Shown here: one piece after another, positions 26,675-34,929 of the stretch | Layout of the letters: each line of letters opens with the position of its first letter | Numbering within the stretch: position 1 is the first letter of the stretch | Source: Viridibacterium sediminicola | GTDB lineage: Bacteria > Pseudomonadota > Gammaproteobacteria > Burkholderiales > Rhodocyclaceae | Length of the DNA stretch: 64,000 bases | Assembly (NCBI RefSeq): GCF_039631295.1 | Contig: NZ_JBDIVE010000003.1 | Coordinates: 248,001-312,000 of the forward strand | Reading direction: 5' to 3' | Made by a program: the position numbers and the translations under genes | The notes under the pieces: model-generated | Seen by the model: only the letters and a program-made list of their open reading frames with translations | What the model was told of the DNA's origin: nothing | Databases searched by the model: none

Positions 26675-27952
26675 ATGCAGCCCATGCAACTCGTTGCCCT
26701 CGGCCTCAACTACCAGACCGCACCTCTCGCCATCCGCGAGCGTGTGGTGTTCCAGCCTGAGCGCCTGGCGGCGGCGCTCTCTGAACTGGTCAGTCAGCCC
26801 TTCATTGCCGAGGCGGCGATTGTGTCGACCTGCAACCGCACCGAGCTGTACTGCGCGACCGAAGACGCGCAGAAAGCCGCCGACTGGCTGGCCAGCTACC
26901 ACCGGCTGAGCCTGCCGGAGATCTCGCCCTACCTCTACACGCACCCGGACGCCGAGGCCGTGCGCCACGTCTTCCGTGTCGCCAGCGGGCTCGATTCGAT
27001 GGTGCTCGGCGAGCCGCAGATTCTTGGCCAGCTCAAGGAGGCGGCGCGGCAGGCCGAATCCGCAGGCGCCCTGGGCAGCACTCTGCACCGCCTGTTCCAG
27101 AAGAGTTTTTCGGTCGCCAAGGATGTGCGCTCGAACACCGCCATCGGTCAGAGCGTGGTGTCGATGGCCGCTGCCGCCGTGCGCCTGTCCGAGCGCATCT
27201 TCGGCAGCATGCAGGAAACCCGTGTGCTGTTCATCGGCGCCGGCGAGATGATCGCCCTGGCCGCCGCCCACTTTGCCGCCACTGCGCCGCAGCGCATGAG
27301 CGTGGCCAACCGTACTTTCAGCCGTGCCGCGGATCTGGCGCAGCGCATCGGTGGCGATGCGATCGCCCTGTCTTCGGCGGGGGAGCGCCTTGATGAGTTC
27401 GATATTGTCATCTCCTGTACCGGCAGTCCGCTGCCCATCATCGGCCGTGGCATGGTCGAGCGCGCCTTGCGCGCACGGCGCCAGAAGCCGATGGTGATGG
27501 TCGATCTGGCCGTGCCGCGCGACATCGAGCCCGAGGTGGCAAAACTCTCCGATGTGTTCCTGTACACCGTCGATGATCTGGCGCAGATCGTCTCGCAGGG
27601 CAAGGCGACGCGCGAGGCGGCGGTGCAGGAAGCCGAGCAGATCATCAATGCCGGCGTGAGCAGCTTCGCGCAATGGGTCGAGGGCCGCGACGCGGTGCCG
27701 GTGATCCGCGCCCTGCGTGGCCATGCCGAGCAGCTGCGGCAGGACGAGCTGGCGCGTGCGCTGCGTGCGCTCGCGCGTGGCGACAAGCCCGAGCAGGTGC
27801 TCGAACAGCTCTCGCGCGGGCTGACCAACAAGCTGCTGCACGGGCCCTCGCAATACCTCAATCATGCCGATGGCGAAGAAGCCGCGCAGATCGTGCGCGC
27901 GCTGTTCCATCTCGATGCCAGCGCTTCGCCGGGTAACAAAGAACAACAATGA
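26675..27952 (+). CDS. hemA: Glutamyl-tRNA reductase
   Basis: 425-residue enzyme that reduces glutamyl-tRNA(Glu) to glutamate-1-semialdehyde with NADPH, the first step of C5-pathway haem synthesis. It has the catalytic Cys in AAIVSTCNRTELYC (residue ~50), then HVFRVASGLDSMVLGEPQIL and SVVSMAAAAVRL, and a Rossmann GAGEM. ATG 26675 (MQPMQLVALGLNYQTAP) was chosen; ATG 26684 is the alternative, and the long frame upstream has no match. It overlaps prfA by 4 bp, the common betaproteobacterial hemA-prfA-prmC order. Confidence 0.97.
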   Translation: MQPMQLVALGLNYQTAPLAIRERVVFQPERLAAALSELVSQPFIAEAAIVSTCNRTELYCATEDAQKAADWLASYHRLSLPEISPYLYTHPDAEAVRHVFRVASGLDSMVLGEPQILGQLKEAARQAESAGALGSTLHRLFQKSFSVAKDVRSNTAIGQSVVSMAAAAVRLSERIFGSMQETRVLFIGAGEMIALAAAHFAATAPQRMSVANRTFSRAADLAQRIGGDAIALSSAGERLDEFDIVISCTGSPLPIIGRGMVERALRARRQKPMVMVDLAVPRDIEPEVAKLSDVFLYTVDDLAQIVSQGKATREAAVQEAEQIINAGVSSFAQWVEGRDAVPVIRALRGHAEQLRQDELARALRALARGDKPEQVLEQLSRGLTNKLLHGPSQYLNHADGEEAAQIVRALFHLDASASPGNKEQQ

Positions 27953-29034
27953 AAACCAGTATCCGTAACAAGTTCGAGCAGCTGCGCGAACGCCTCGAAG
28001 AACTCGACGCCCTGCTCGCCAGCGAAGGCGTGACCGGCGATATGGAGCAGTACCGCAAGCTCACCCGCGAGCATGCCGACATCACTCCGGTGGTCAAGCT
28101 GTGGCAGGACTTCCTGCGCGCCGAGGCCGACGAGAAGAGCGCTGAAGAGCTACTCGCCGACCCCGAAATGCGCGAGCTGGCACAAAGCGAGCTGAGCGAT
28201 GCGCGCGAGGCGCAGACGCGCATCGAAGCCGAGTTGCAGATCGCCCTGCTGCCCAAGGACCCGAACGACGAGCGCAATCTGTTCCTCGAAGTGCGCGCCG
28301 GCACCGGCGGCGACGAGGCGGCACTGTTCGCCGGCGATTTGCTGCGCATGTACACGCGCTATGCCGAGCGCCAGGGTTGGCGGGTCGAAATCGTCTCGAT
28401 GAGCGAGTCGGATCTGGGCGGTTACAAGGAAGTGATTGCCCGCGTGGTTGGCCAGGGCGCGTTCTCCAAGCTCAAGTTCGAATCCGGCGGCCACCGCGTG
28501 CAGCGCGTGCCGGTCACCGAGACGCAGGGCCGCATCCACACCTCGGCGTGCACCGTCGCGGTGATGCCCGAGGCCGACGAAGTGGCCGAAGTAAACATCA
28601 ACCCGGCCGACCTGCGCATCGACACCTTCCGCGCCAGCGGCGCCGGCGGGCAGCACATCAACAAAACCGACTCGGCGGTGCGCATCACCCACATCCCGAC
28701 CGGCATCGTTGTCGAATGTCAGGACGACCGCTCGCAGCACCGCAACAAGGCGCAGGCGATGAGCGTGCTCGCCTCGCGCATCATGGACGCACAAACCCGC
28801 GCCGCGCAGCAGAAGGAAGCGGCGACGCGCAAGAGCCTGATCGGCAGCGGCGACCGTTCCGAGCGCATCCGCACCTACAATTTCCCGCAGGGGCGCATTA
28901 CCGATCACCGCATCAATGTCACGCTGTACAAACTCGACGCGGCGATGGACGGCGACATCGGCGAACTCATCGATGCGCTGATCACCGAGCACCAGACCGA
29001 GCTGCTCGCCGCGCTGACCGAAGACAACGCATGA
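27949..29034 (+). CDS. prfA: Peptide chain release factor 1
   Basis: 361-residue RF1 that ends translation at UAA and UAG. The GGQ motif that triggers peptide release is at residues ~232-235 (GAGGQHINKTDSAVR), and the stop-codon-reading P-x-T motif appears as VPVTETQGRIHTSAC. Length equals E. coli RF1 (360). It overlaps hemA by 4 bp and prmC by 4 bp. PrmC methylates the Gln of the GGQ motif, so enzyme and substrate are encoded together. Confidence 0.98.
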   Translation: MKTSIRNKFEQLRERLEELDALLASEGVTGDMEQYRKLTREHADITPVVKLWQDFLRAEADEKSAEELLADPEMRELAQSELSDAREAQTRIEAELQIALLPKDPNDERNLFLEVRAGTGGDEAALFAGDLLRMYTRYAERQGWRVEIVSMSESDLGGYKEVIARVVGQGAFSKLKFESGGHRVQRVPVTETQGRIHTSACTVAVMPEADEVAEVNINPADLRIDTFRASGAGGQHINKTDSAVRITHIPTGIVVECQDDRSQHRNKAQAMSVLASRIMDAQTRAAQQKEAATRKSLIGSGDRSERIRTYNFPQGRITDHRINVTLYKLDAAMDGDIGELIDALITEHQTELLAALTEDNA

Positions 29035-29978
29035 GCCTGCCGGCCACGCTGGGCGAAGCGCTGGCCTGGGCGCGTGCGCGCATCGACGCGGTGGATGCCA
29101 AAGTGCTGCTGCGCGAAGCCAGCGGCGCCAGCGCTGCGGCCCTGGTCGCCTTTGCCGAGCGTGCACTGCCTGCCGAGGCGGCGGCACGCTTCGTCGATTG
29201 GGTCACGCGCCGCGAGGCTGGCGAGCCGGTGGCGCATATCCTTGGCTGCCGCGAGTTCTACGGTCAGCTGTTGCGCGTCACGCCGGATACGCTGATTCCA
29301 CGGCCGGAGACGGAGTTGCTGGTGGAGTTGGCGTTATCCATGATCGCACCGCTCCCCCTCTCCCGGCCTGACGGCCACCCTCTCCCCCAGGGAGAGGGAA
29401 CGGCAGACGCCGGGCCTGCTCGCAGCAGTTCCCTCCCCCCGGGGGGAGGGTGGCCGGAGGCCGGGAGAGGGGCGGGCGCCAAAGCTGCGCGTGTCCTCGA
29501 TCTGGGCACCGGCAGCGGCGCCATCGCCATTGCCATTGCGCTCGCGAGCGAAGCTCAGGTCAGCGCCATCGACGCCTCGGCCGCCGCGCTGAGCGTGGCG
29601 CAAGACAATGCGCAGCGATTGTCGGCGCCAGTGCGCTACCTGCACGGCAGCTGGTTTGCGCCGGTCGCCGGCGAGCGCTTCGATCTCATCGTCACCAATC
29701 CGCCCTACATCGCGGAAGGCGATGCGCATCTGGCCCAGGGCGACGTGCGCTTCGAGCCGCGCAGCGCGCTGACATCCGGGGCGGATGGGCTCGACGATAT
29801 TCGCCTGATCATTACCCAGGCGCCTTTGCATCTGAATGCCGGTGGGCTGCTGCTGATCGAGCATGGCTACGATCAGGCTGCGGCGGTGCGCGATCTGCTT
29901 GGCGCCGCCGGCTTCGGCCAGGTGCAGTCCTGGCGCGATCTGGCCGGCATCGAGCGGGTCAGCGGCGGCTGCTTATGA
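29031..29978 (+). CDS. prmC: Release factor glutamine methyltransferase with in-frame palindromic insertion
   Basis: 315-residue N5-glutamine methyltransferase. The N-terminal helical domain ends at LIPRPETELLVELAL, the SAM site is VLDLGTGSGAIAIAIAL, and the catalytic NPPY is at about residues 222-225 (IVTNPPYIAEG). Between them, residues ~105-150 are an extra Pro/Gly-rich segment (PLPLSRPDGHPLPQGEG and onward) encoded by a long inverted repeat at 29355-29472. Usual PrmC proteins are about 275-290 residues with a short linker here. The frame is intact and the domains look complete, so the enzyme is probably active. It overlaps the convergent MFS gene by 6 bp. Confidence 0.93.
   Translation: MSLPATLGEALAWARARIDAVDAKVLLREASGASAAALVAFAERALPAEAAARFVDWVTRREAGEPVAHILGCREFYGQLLRVTPDTLIPRPETELLVELALSMIAPLPLSRPDGHPLPQGEGTADAGPARSSSLPPGGGWPEAGRGAGAKAARVLDLGTGSGAIAIAIALASEAQVSAIDASAAALSVAQDNAQRLSAPVRYLHGSWFAPVAGERFDLIVTNPPYIAEGDAHLAQGDVRFEPRSALTSGADGLDDIRLIITQAPLHLNAGGLLLIEHGYDQAAAVRDLLGAAGFGQVQSWRDLAGIERVSGGCL
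29355..29472. repeat. Palindromic repeat element inserted in prmC
   Basis: A 118-bp element. Left end CCCCTCTCCCGGCC (29355-29368) is exactly complementary to the right end GGCCGGGAGAGGGG (29459-29472); inside, GGCCACCCTCTCCC pairs with a GGGAGGGTGGCC stretch (imperfectly) and a second small palindrome CCCTCTCCCCCAGGGAGAGGG lies at 29378-29398. Such CCCTCTCCC palindromes are usually intergenic in proteobacteria. Here it keeps the prmC frame open. Confidence 0.85.
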
Positions 29979-31202
29979 GATCCGCTTGACCTTGCTGCCC
30001 GCCCAGATGGCGAACAGGCCGATGGCGCAGGCGAGTACCCCGACCCATTCAAAGTGCAGCAGGCGGCCAGCTTCGTCGGTGCTGAGGATCAGGCCGGCGA
30101 TAAAGGCTGCACTGCCCGAGCCGAAGTTCTGTACCGCAGAACTGAAGGCCATCACCCGGCCACGGAAGCGCGCCTCGGTGGAGGCGGTGGTCATCGCCAT
30201 GGCGGGGATGAAACGGCCGCTGACCAGCACGAAGAACAGCATCGCAAAGAGCAGCTGCCAGGGCAGGGACAGCGGCAGGGTGAGGGTGACCAGCATCATC
30301 GGAATACAGGAGACGATGATCACGCAGCTGAGCACGCGGATATAGGGATACTTGTCGGTCAGGCGGCCGAGGATGGGACGCGAGATCAGGGTGCCGGCGC
30401 CGCCGACGAGGTAGATCCAGCTCAGCTGGGCCTGGCTTAGCCCGACATTGGCGACCAGCGCAGGCGCGATGTAGGGAATGATCAGGAAGCCCGAGAACAT
30501 CAGCAGGAAGTTCAGCACGAAGGCACGCCAGTGGTTGGGCACGGCGAGCAGCTCGCGCCAGCTTTGCAGCAGGCTTTGCGCCGGCGCGTTGGCGCGTGCC
30601 ACGAGGTGGCCGCGCACGCTGGGCACCCAGCGCCAGGCGACGACGCCGATGATCAGACACAGCACGGTAAGCGCCACGAAGGGCATGCGCCAGCCATAGT
30701 GCGCGGCAATGAACAGCCCGGCCGGCACGCCCGCCACGGCGGCCAGCGAAAAGCCCAGCATGACCACACTCATGGCGCGGCCACGGCGCTGCATCGGGAT
30801 CACATCCCCGACGATGGCGAGGGTGATCGAGCCGAGCACGCCGCCGAACAGCCCGGCCAGCGCGCGCGCCGCGAGCAGGGCGGTCGGGCCGTGGGCCAGC
30901 GCACAGCCCAGGGTCGAGACGGCCAGGCCGGCAAAGGTGAATAACAGGGCGTGGCGGCGATCAAAGCGATCAGCAATGGCCGCCGCGAGCAGGGACGAAG
31001 CCGCCGCCGCGATGGCGTAAGCCGATATGACCAGGCCGAAATGCGCGGTGCCGATCTGCATCTCGCGCATCAGGTCGGAGGACAGCGGCATGATGATCAT
31101 GAAGTCCACGATGGTCGTGAACTGCACCAGCATGAGGGTCCACAAAAGGATTCTTTCGGCCAGCGATTCCTCGCTGCCGACTGTGTTGGGGGTGGTTTTC
31201 AT
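29973..31202 (-). CDS. MFS transporter
   Basis: 409-residue major facilitator with 12 predicted segments. DRFDRRHALLFTFAGLAVST carries the loop 2-3 motif, and GVPAGLFIAAHYGWRMPFVAL is typical of drug or sugar exporters of the DHA1 type. The protein begins MKTTPNTVGSEESLAERILL. It is the last gene of a co-directional minus-strand run (ROK regulator, two acyltransferases, CoA-binding protein, 3-bp gap). Its 3' end overlaps prmC by 6 bp, convergent. Substrate unknown. Confidence 0.9.
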   Translation of the reverse strand: MKTTPNTVGSEESLAERILLWTLMLVQFTTIVDFMIIMPLSSDLMREMQIGTAHFGLVISAYAIAAAASSLLAAAIADRFDRRHALLFTFAGLAVSTLGCALAHGPTALLAARALAGLFGGVLGSITLAIVGDVIPMQRRGRAMSVVMLGFSLAAVAGVPAGLFIAAHYGWRMPFVALTVLCLIIGVVAWRWVPSVRGHLVARANAPAQSLLQSWRELLAVPNHWRAFVLNFLLMFSGFLIIPYIAPALVANVGLSQAQLSWIYLVGGAGTLISRPILGRLTDKYPYIRVLSCVIIVSCIPMMLVTLTLPLSLPWQLLFAMLFFVLVSGRFIPAMAMTTASTEARFRGRVMAFSSAVQNFGSGSAAFIAGLILSTDEAGRLLHFEWVGVLACAIGLFAIWAGSKVKRIS

Positions 31203-31205
31203 TTT

Positions 31206-31628
31206 TTATCTAAGAAAGCGCAGGGCGTCACGCCATACGCAGCGGTTCATGATGACTTCGATGCCCGCAGCTTGCGCACGCAAGGCCTCGGCCTCGTTGA
31301 TCACGCCATCTTGCAGCCACAGGCGGGGGGCGCCGATGGCGATGGCGTCATCGACGATGGGCGCCAGCGTATCAGGATTGCGGAAAACGTCGACCAGATC
31401 GATGGCGAACGGGATCTCGCGCAAGCTGGCATAGGCTTTTTCGCCGAGCACTTCGCTGAGCAGCGGGCGCACCGGCACGATCTGCCAGCCAAAGTGGCGC
31501 TGCATGCTGGCCGCCACGCCATAACTGGGGCGCGCCGGATTGGGCGACAGGCCGACCACGGCGACGGTCTTCACCGTGCGCAAGAGTTCGGCGATGCGCG
31601 CCTCGTCAGGGTTGCGGAAGCGGCTCAA
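31206..31628 (-). CDS. CoA-binding protein (YccU family)
   Basis: 140-residue single-domain protein of the CoA_binding_2 type. The Rossmann-like opening VKTVAVVGLSPNPARPSYGVA is followed by IDLVDVFRNPDTLAPIVDDA and a terminal IEVIMNRCVWRDALR, all typical of YccU-like proteins. Members bind CoA in vitro; the cellular role is not settled. It overlaps the acyltransferase gene upstream by 4 bp, which suggests co-translation. Confidence 0.93.
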   Translation of the reverse strand: MSRFRNPDEARIAELLRTVKTVAVVGLSPNPARPSYGVAASMQRHFGWQIVPVRPLLSEVLGEKAYASLREIPFAIDLVDVFRNPDTLAPIVDDAIAIGAPRLWLQDGVINEAEALRAQAAGIEVIMNRCVWRDALRFLR

Positions 31629-32512
31629 TAGAATCTCGCCTCGCCTTCGGGCCGTGTCTTGAAGCGCTTGTGCACCCAGTAGTACTGCGTCGGACTCTTG
31701 CGTACTTCGGCTTCGATCCAGGCGTTCATGCGCGTGGTGTCGGCGACGATGTCCTCGGACGGGAAGTCTTGCCAGGGCGTGCCGAACTCAGCGACATAGC
31801 CTTGTCCCCAGGGTTTCATGCGCACCACCAGCGGCACCACCACGGCGTCGGCCAGGCGGGCGATGCGCGACAAGCCGGGAATGGTCGCCGTCTGCACGCC
31901 GAAAAAGGGCACGAAGATCGATTCCTTGGGGCCGTAGTCGAGGTCGGGCAGGTAATAGAACGGGCGGCCTTTCTTCATTGCCCGCACCGCGCCGCGAATG
32001 CCTTCCTGACGCGACAGCAGGGCCTGGTCGCGAAAGCGCGTGCGGCCGCGCAGCAGCATCTTTTCGAGCAGCTTGTTGAGCTGGGCGGCGTACATGCTGA
32101 CGCAGTCGAGCTCCATCGCCATGCGGCTGCCGGCCATGTCGAGACCCACGAAGTGCGGCACCAGCATCACCACGGCGCGGCCCTCGGCGTGCAAGGCGTG
32201 AATCTGCTCGACGCCGCGCAGTTCGACGAGGCGGCGGATGCGTGCCTCGCTGGCCCACCAGATGATGCCGCGTTCGAGCATCGAGCGCGTCACCGCAACG
32301 AAGATCTGCCGCGTCATGCGCCGCCGCTCGGCCGTGCTCAGCTCGGGAAAGCTCAGGCGCAGATTGGTCATCACCACGCGCCGTCGCGGCGCCACCAGCA
32401 CGTATAGCAAATGCCCGAGCAGCCAGCCGAAGGCGGCCTGCACAGGCAGCGGCAGCCAGTGCAGCAGCCACATGAAAGCGAGAAAGAGCGAAGTGAAGAA
32501 GTACGAAATCAT
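31625..32512 (-). CDS. LpxL/HtrB-family acyltransferase (second of a pair)
   Basis: 295-residue inner-membrane acyltransferase. An N-terminal hydrophobic helix (FLAFMWLLHWLPLPVQAAFG) is followed by the catalytic HX4D motif in LVPHFVGLDMAGSRMAME and PFYYLPDLDYGPKESIFVPF, a substrate-site motif of lipid A late acyltransferases. YYWVHKRFKTRPEGE near the end is the family C-terminal signature. It would add a secondary fatty acyl chain to lipid A or a related lipid. It overlaps its paralogue upstream by 4 bp. Confidence 0.92.
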   Translation of the reverse strand: MISYFFTSLFLAFMWLLHWLPLPVQAAFGWLLGHLLYVLVAPRRRVVMTNLRLSFPELSTAERRRMTRQIFVAVTRSMLERGIIWWASEARIRRLVELRGVEQIHALHAEGRAVVMLVPHFVGLDMAGSRMAMELDCVSMYAAQLNKLLEKMLLRGRTRFRDQALLSRQEGIRGAVRAMKKGRPFYYLPDLDYGPKESIFVPFFGVQTATIPGLSRIARLADAVVVPLVVRMKPWGQGYVAEFGTPWQDFPSEDIVADTTRMNAWIEAEVRKSPTQYYWVHKRFKTRPEGEARFY

Positions 32513-33390
32513 TGCGCAGGCGGCGGTTCGGCACCAGCCGGAGTCTTGTAGCGGTTATAGCCCCACAGGTATTGCGTCGGGCATTTGAGGATCAGGGTTT
32601 CGATATTGCGATTGATGCTGTGCACGCGCTCTTCCAGCGTGCCGCTGGGCGCTTCGTCCGGGGTCTCGACATGGATACACCAACCCTTGCCGACAACGCG
32701 CTCGGCCCAGAACAGCACCACCGCAGCATTGCTCACCTCGCTCAAGCGGGCAGCGAGGGTCATGGTGTAGGCCGGTTTGCCGAAGAACGGCGACCACAGG
32801 CCTTCGCCCTTGCCCGGCGCCTGGTCCGGCAGCAGGCCGGTGGCTTCGCCCTGGCGCAGCGCCTTGATCAGGCGTCGCACACCCGACAGATCGGCGGGCG
32901 CCAGGCGGATGCTGCCCTGCTCGCGCCCGGCACGCAGGATCGGTTCGATCATCGCCTGCTTGGGCGGCCGGTAGAGCACGGTCATCGGCATGCGCTCACC
33001 GATGTAGAGCGAGATGATCTCGAAACAGCCCAGATGCGGGGTCAGCGCTACGATGGCCTTGCCCTCGGCACGCAGGGCCTCGACCTTGTCCCAGCCTTCA
33101 ACCGCCAGGACGTGGCCGAGTACGCGCGCCAGCGGTCGCTGCCAGATATAGGGCAGCTCGAACATCATGCGTCCGGTTTCGGCAGCGGTGCGGCGGATTT
33201 CCGCAGCCTGCGGCGGCCGGCCGAGGCCTCGCGTCATGTTGGCGATCAGGCGCTGGCGATAACTGGCTGAGGCGTAGAGCACCAGCAGCCCGGCCGTAGC
33301 GCCGAGCCAGTGCAGTTTGCGCAGCGAGAGGCGGCCAAGCCAGCGGAACAGAAGCGGAATCAGTTTTTTCAAACGAGACGTCTCAAGCAA
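32509..33390 (-). CDS. LpxL/HtrB-family acyltransferase (first of a pair)
   Basis: 293-residue paralogue of the gene that follows it. The active-site motif is HX4E (LTPHLGCFEIISLYIGERM), then LLPDQAPGKGEGLWSPFFG and YLWGYNRYKTPAGAE. LpxL-type enzymes use HX4D/E. The pair probably adds two different secondary acyl chains. The start overlaps the end of the ROK regulator gene by 8 bp, an unusual link of a sugar-type regulator with lipid A acylation. A pair of these genes next to metK is common in betaproteobacteria. Confidence 0.92.
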   Translation of the reverse strand: MLETSRLKKLIPLLFRWLGRLSLRKLHWLGATAGLLVLYASASYRQRLIANMTRGLGRPPQAAEIRRTAAETGRMMFELPYIWQRPLARVLGHVLAVEGWDKVEALRAEGKAIVALTPHLGCFEIISLYIGERMPMTVLYRPPKQAMIEPILRAGREQGSIRLAPADLSGVRRLIKALRQGEATGLLPDQAPGKGEGLWSPFFGKPAYTMTLAARLSEVSNAAVVLFWAERVVGKGWCIHVETPDEAPSGTLEERVHSINRNIETLILKCPTQYLWGYNRYKTPAGAEPPPAQ

Positions 33391-34588
33391 GGATGCTCAG
33401 GGAAGTGGGCGCTGTTTCAAGCGCCTCGCGTTCGATCGGGCAGCTCAGCAGCACGTGCAGCGCGGCCGCGGCGGCGCCCAGGGCGAGCGTATTGTGCGCC
33501 AAGCTTACCAGCTTGATGGTCTTGGCTGCGGAGTGGCGGCGCGCGCAGGCGCTCAGCATGGCCTGCGCCGAGGCCAGATACGGGCCGCTGAGGCGGAAGG
33601 CCGGCCCGCCGACCAGGATGTGGGAGGGGTCGAAGAGCCGGTCCAGGTCCGCCAGCAGGCGTCCGAGCTGGCTGCCGGCTTCACGCTGCACCGCATGGGC
33701 GGCTACCTCGCCGGCGGCGCTGGCCGCTTCCAGCGCGGCCAGATCCTGCCCGAAGGCGGCACACATGGCGGGCAGGGACATCAGGGTGTTGGCACAGCCA
33801 CGCTGCCCACAGCGGCACAGTGGGCCATCGGCCTGCATCTGCAGGTGGGCGATGGAACCGGCGACGCCGTTGTGACCACGCAGGATGCGCTGATGGGCGA
33901 CCACCGAAGCGGCCACGCCTTCGCCGACATGGACATACAACAGCGGGCCCTCACCCTCAATTTTTTCCCGCTCGAAGTGAAGGAAGGCGGTGCAATTGAC
34001 AGCGCGTTCAAGTATCAGCGGCAGTCTGTGCAGCCCCGCGTCGGCGAGGCGGGCGTGCAGCATGTCGCGGATCGGCGCGTCGTGCCAACCGGTCTGTTCC
34101 GAGTAGCGCAACACGCCGCGTGCTTCGTCGACCGTGCCAGGCACGCCCAAGCCGATGCCGACGATCTGCTGCCGCGCGGGATCCAGTGTGGCCGCGAAAC
34201 GGGTGATCAGTGCGGCCAGGGTGTCGAGCACCGTGCCGAGCTCGCGATCAGCCGGGGCGAGGAAAGTTTCGCGCAGTTCTCCACGCAGCGAGGTGGCCAC
34301 CAGCTCGATCTGCTGGTTGTTGATACTCGCGCCGAGTACGAACTTGCGCGTCTGGTCCAGGTGCAGCGGGGTTGGGCGGCGGCCGGTGTGGGTCGGGGTC
34401 GGGGTGGGCGATTCGTCCAGCCAGCCCTCCTCGATCAGCGCTTCGACCAGATGGCCGATGGTCGATTTGGTGAGCCGGACGACGCTCGCCACCTCGCTGC
34501 GCGAAATGCCGGGATGCGCGCGGACGGCGCGCAGGATGGCCAGCTGATTGAGGCGCTTGACGAGCTGCTGATTGCCTGTGATGACCAT
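33383..34588 (-). CDS. ROK-family transcriptional regulator (NagC/XylR type)
   Basis: 401-residue repressor-type protein. An N-terminal winged helix (RLNQLAILRAVRAHPGISRS, VRLTKSTIGHLVEALIEEGW) is joined to an actin-like ROK domain with GIGLGVPGTVDEARG and the zinc cluster GPLCRCGQRGCANTL. ROK regulators usually sense a sugar or sugar phosphate. It heads a minus-strand operon with two lipid A-type acyltransferases, and it is divergent from metK, 341 bp away. Targets and ligand are unknown; one possibility is an amino sugar linked to envelope synthesis. Confidence 0.9.
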   Translation of the reverse strand: MVITGNQQLVKRLNQLAILRAVRAHPGISRSEVASVVRLTKSTIGHLVEALIEEGWLDESPTPTPTHTGRRPTPLHLDQTRKFVLGASINNQQIELVATSLRGELRETFLAPADRELGTVLDTLAALITRFAATLDPARQQIVGIGLGVPGTVDEARGVLRYSEQTGWHDAPIRDMLHARLADAGLHRLPLILERAVNCTAFLHFEREKIEGEGPLLYVHVGEGVAASVVAHQRILRGHNGVAGSIAHLQMQADGPLCRCGQRGCANTLMSLPAMCAAFGQDLAALEAASAAGEVAAHAVQREAGSQLGRLLADLDRLFDPSHILVGGPAFRLSGPYLASAQAMLSACARRHSAAKTIKLVSLAHNTLALGAAAAALHVLLSCPIEREALETAPTSLSILA

Positions 34589-34777
34589 TGAAATGACACT
34601 ATGAACCGCGGGTACGGGGCTGTGCTGAAATCAGCTGGCTGCGGGAGCGGAACATGACGCTGGCCAGGCATCGCGGCTGGCCGCACTTGCAGGGCGCTGC
34701 GGCCGATCTTCTTATGGATCGCGCCCAAGGTCAATGCCGCTGCGCAAGCTTCTTGCGTGCGGCAGCGTGGCGAGCGT

Positions 34778-34783
34778 TATAAT
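34778..34783 (+). promoter_or_regulatory. metK promoter -10 element
   Basis: Perfect TATAAT at 34778-34783. A weak -35 (TTGCGT, 34753-34758) sits 19 bp upstream. Transcription would start near 34790, just before the pseudoknot leader, which supports the riboswitch call. Confidence 0.6.
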
Positions 34784-34796
34784 CATGCGAACCGCC

Positions 34797-34866
34797 GAGT
34801 TAAAACGACAACTTGCAGGGCGGCAAGTCTGGCTAGTGCGCCGACTCAAATACTGCTAAAGCGTCG
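34797..34866 (+). ncRNA. SAM-II-like riboswitch aptamer in the metK leader
   Basis: Pseudoknot fold: P1 GAGT (34797-34800) with ACTC (34844-34847); P2 CGAC (34806-34809) in the loop with GTCG (34863-34866) downstream. The 3' loop reads AAATACTGCTAAAGC (34848-34862), close to the SAM-II core AAAUGUAGCUAAA, and L1 is TAAAA. An extra hairpin ACTTGC/GCAAGT (34811-34828) enlarges the loop. SAM-II aptamers are known ahead of methionine and SAM genes, mainly in alphaproteobacteria. The position before SAM synthetase fits feedback by SAM. Confidence 0.65.
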
Positions 34867-34875
34867 CTTGCTCAT

Positions 34876-34912
34876 ACCCCGGAGCTGGCAGCGCGCCATC
34901 TACGGGGTTTTT
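34876..34912 (+). terminator. Intrinsic terminator in metK leader (attenuator)
   Basis: ACCCCG (34876-34881) pairs with CGGGGT (34903-34908), with inner TGGC/GCCA pairing, followed by a run of five T (34908-34912). It lies 10 bases after the SAM-II-like pseudoknot and 17 bases before metK. A terminator here makes sense only if it is conditional, so SAM-controlled attenuation is likely. Confidence 0.65.
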
Positions 34913-34929
34913 CGTTTGCGGAGCACAAT

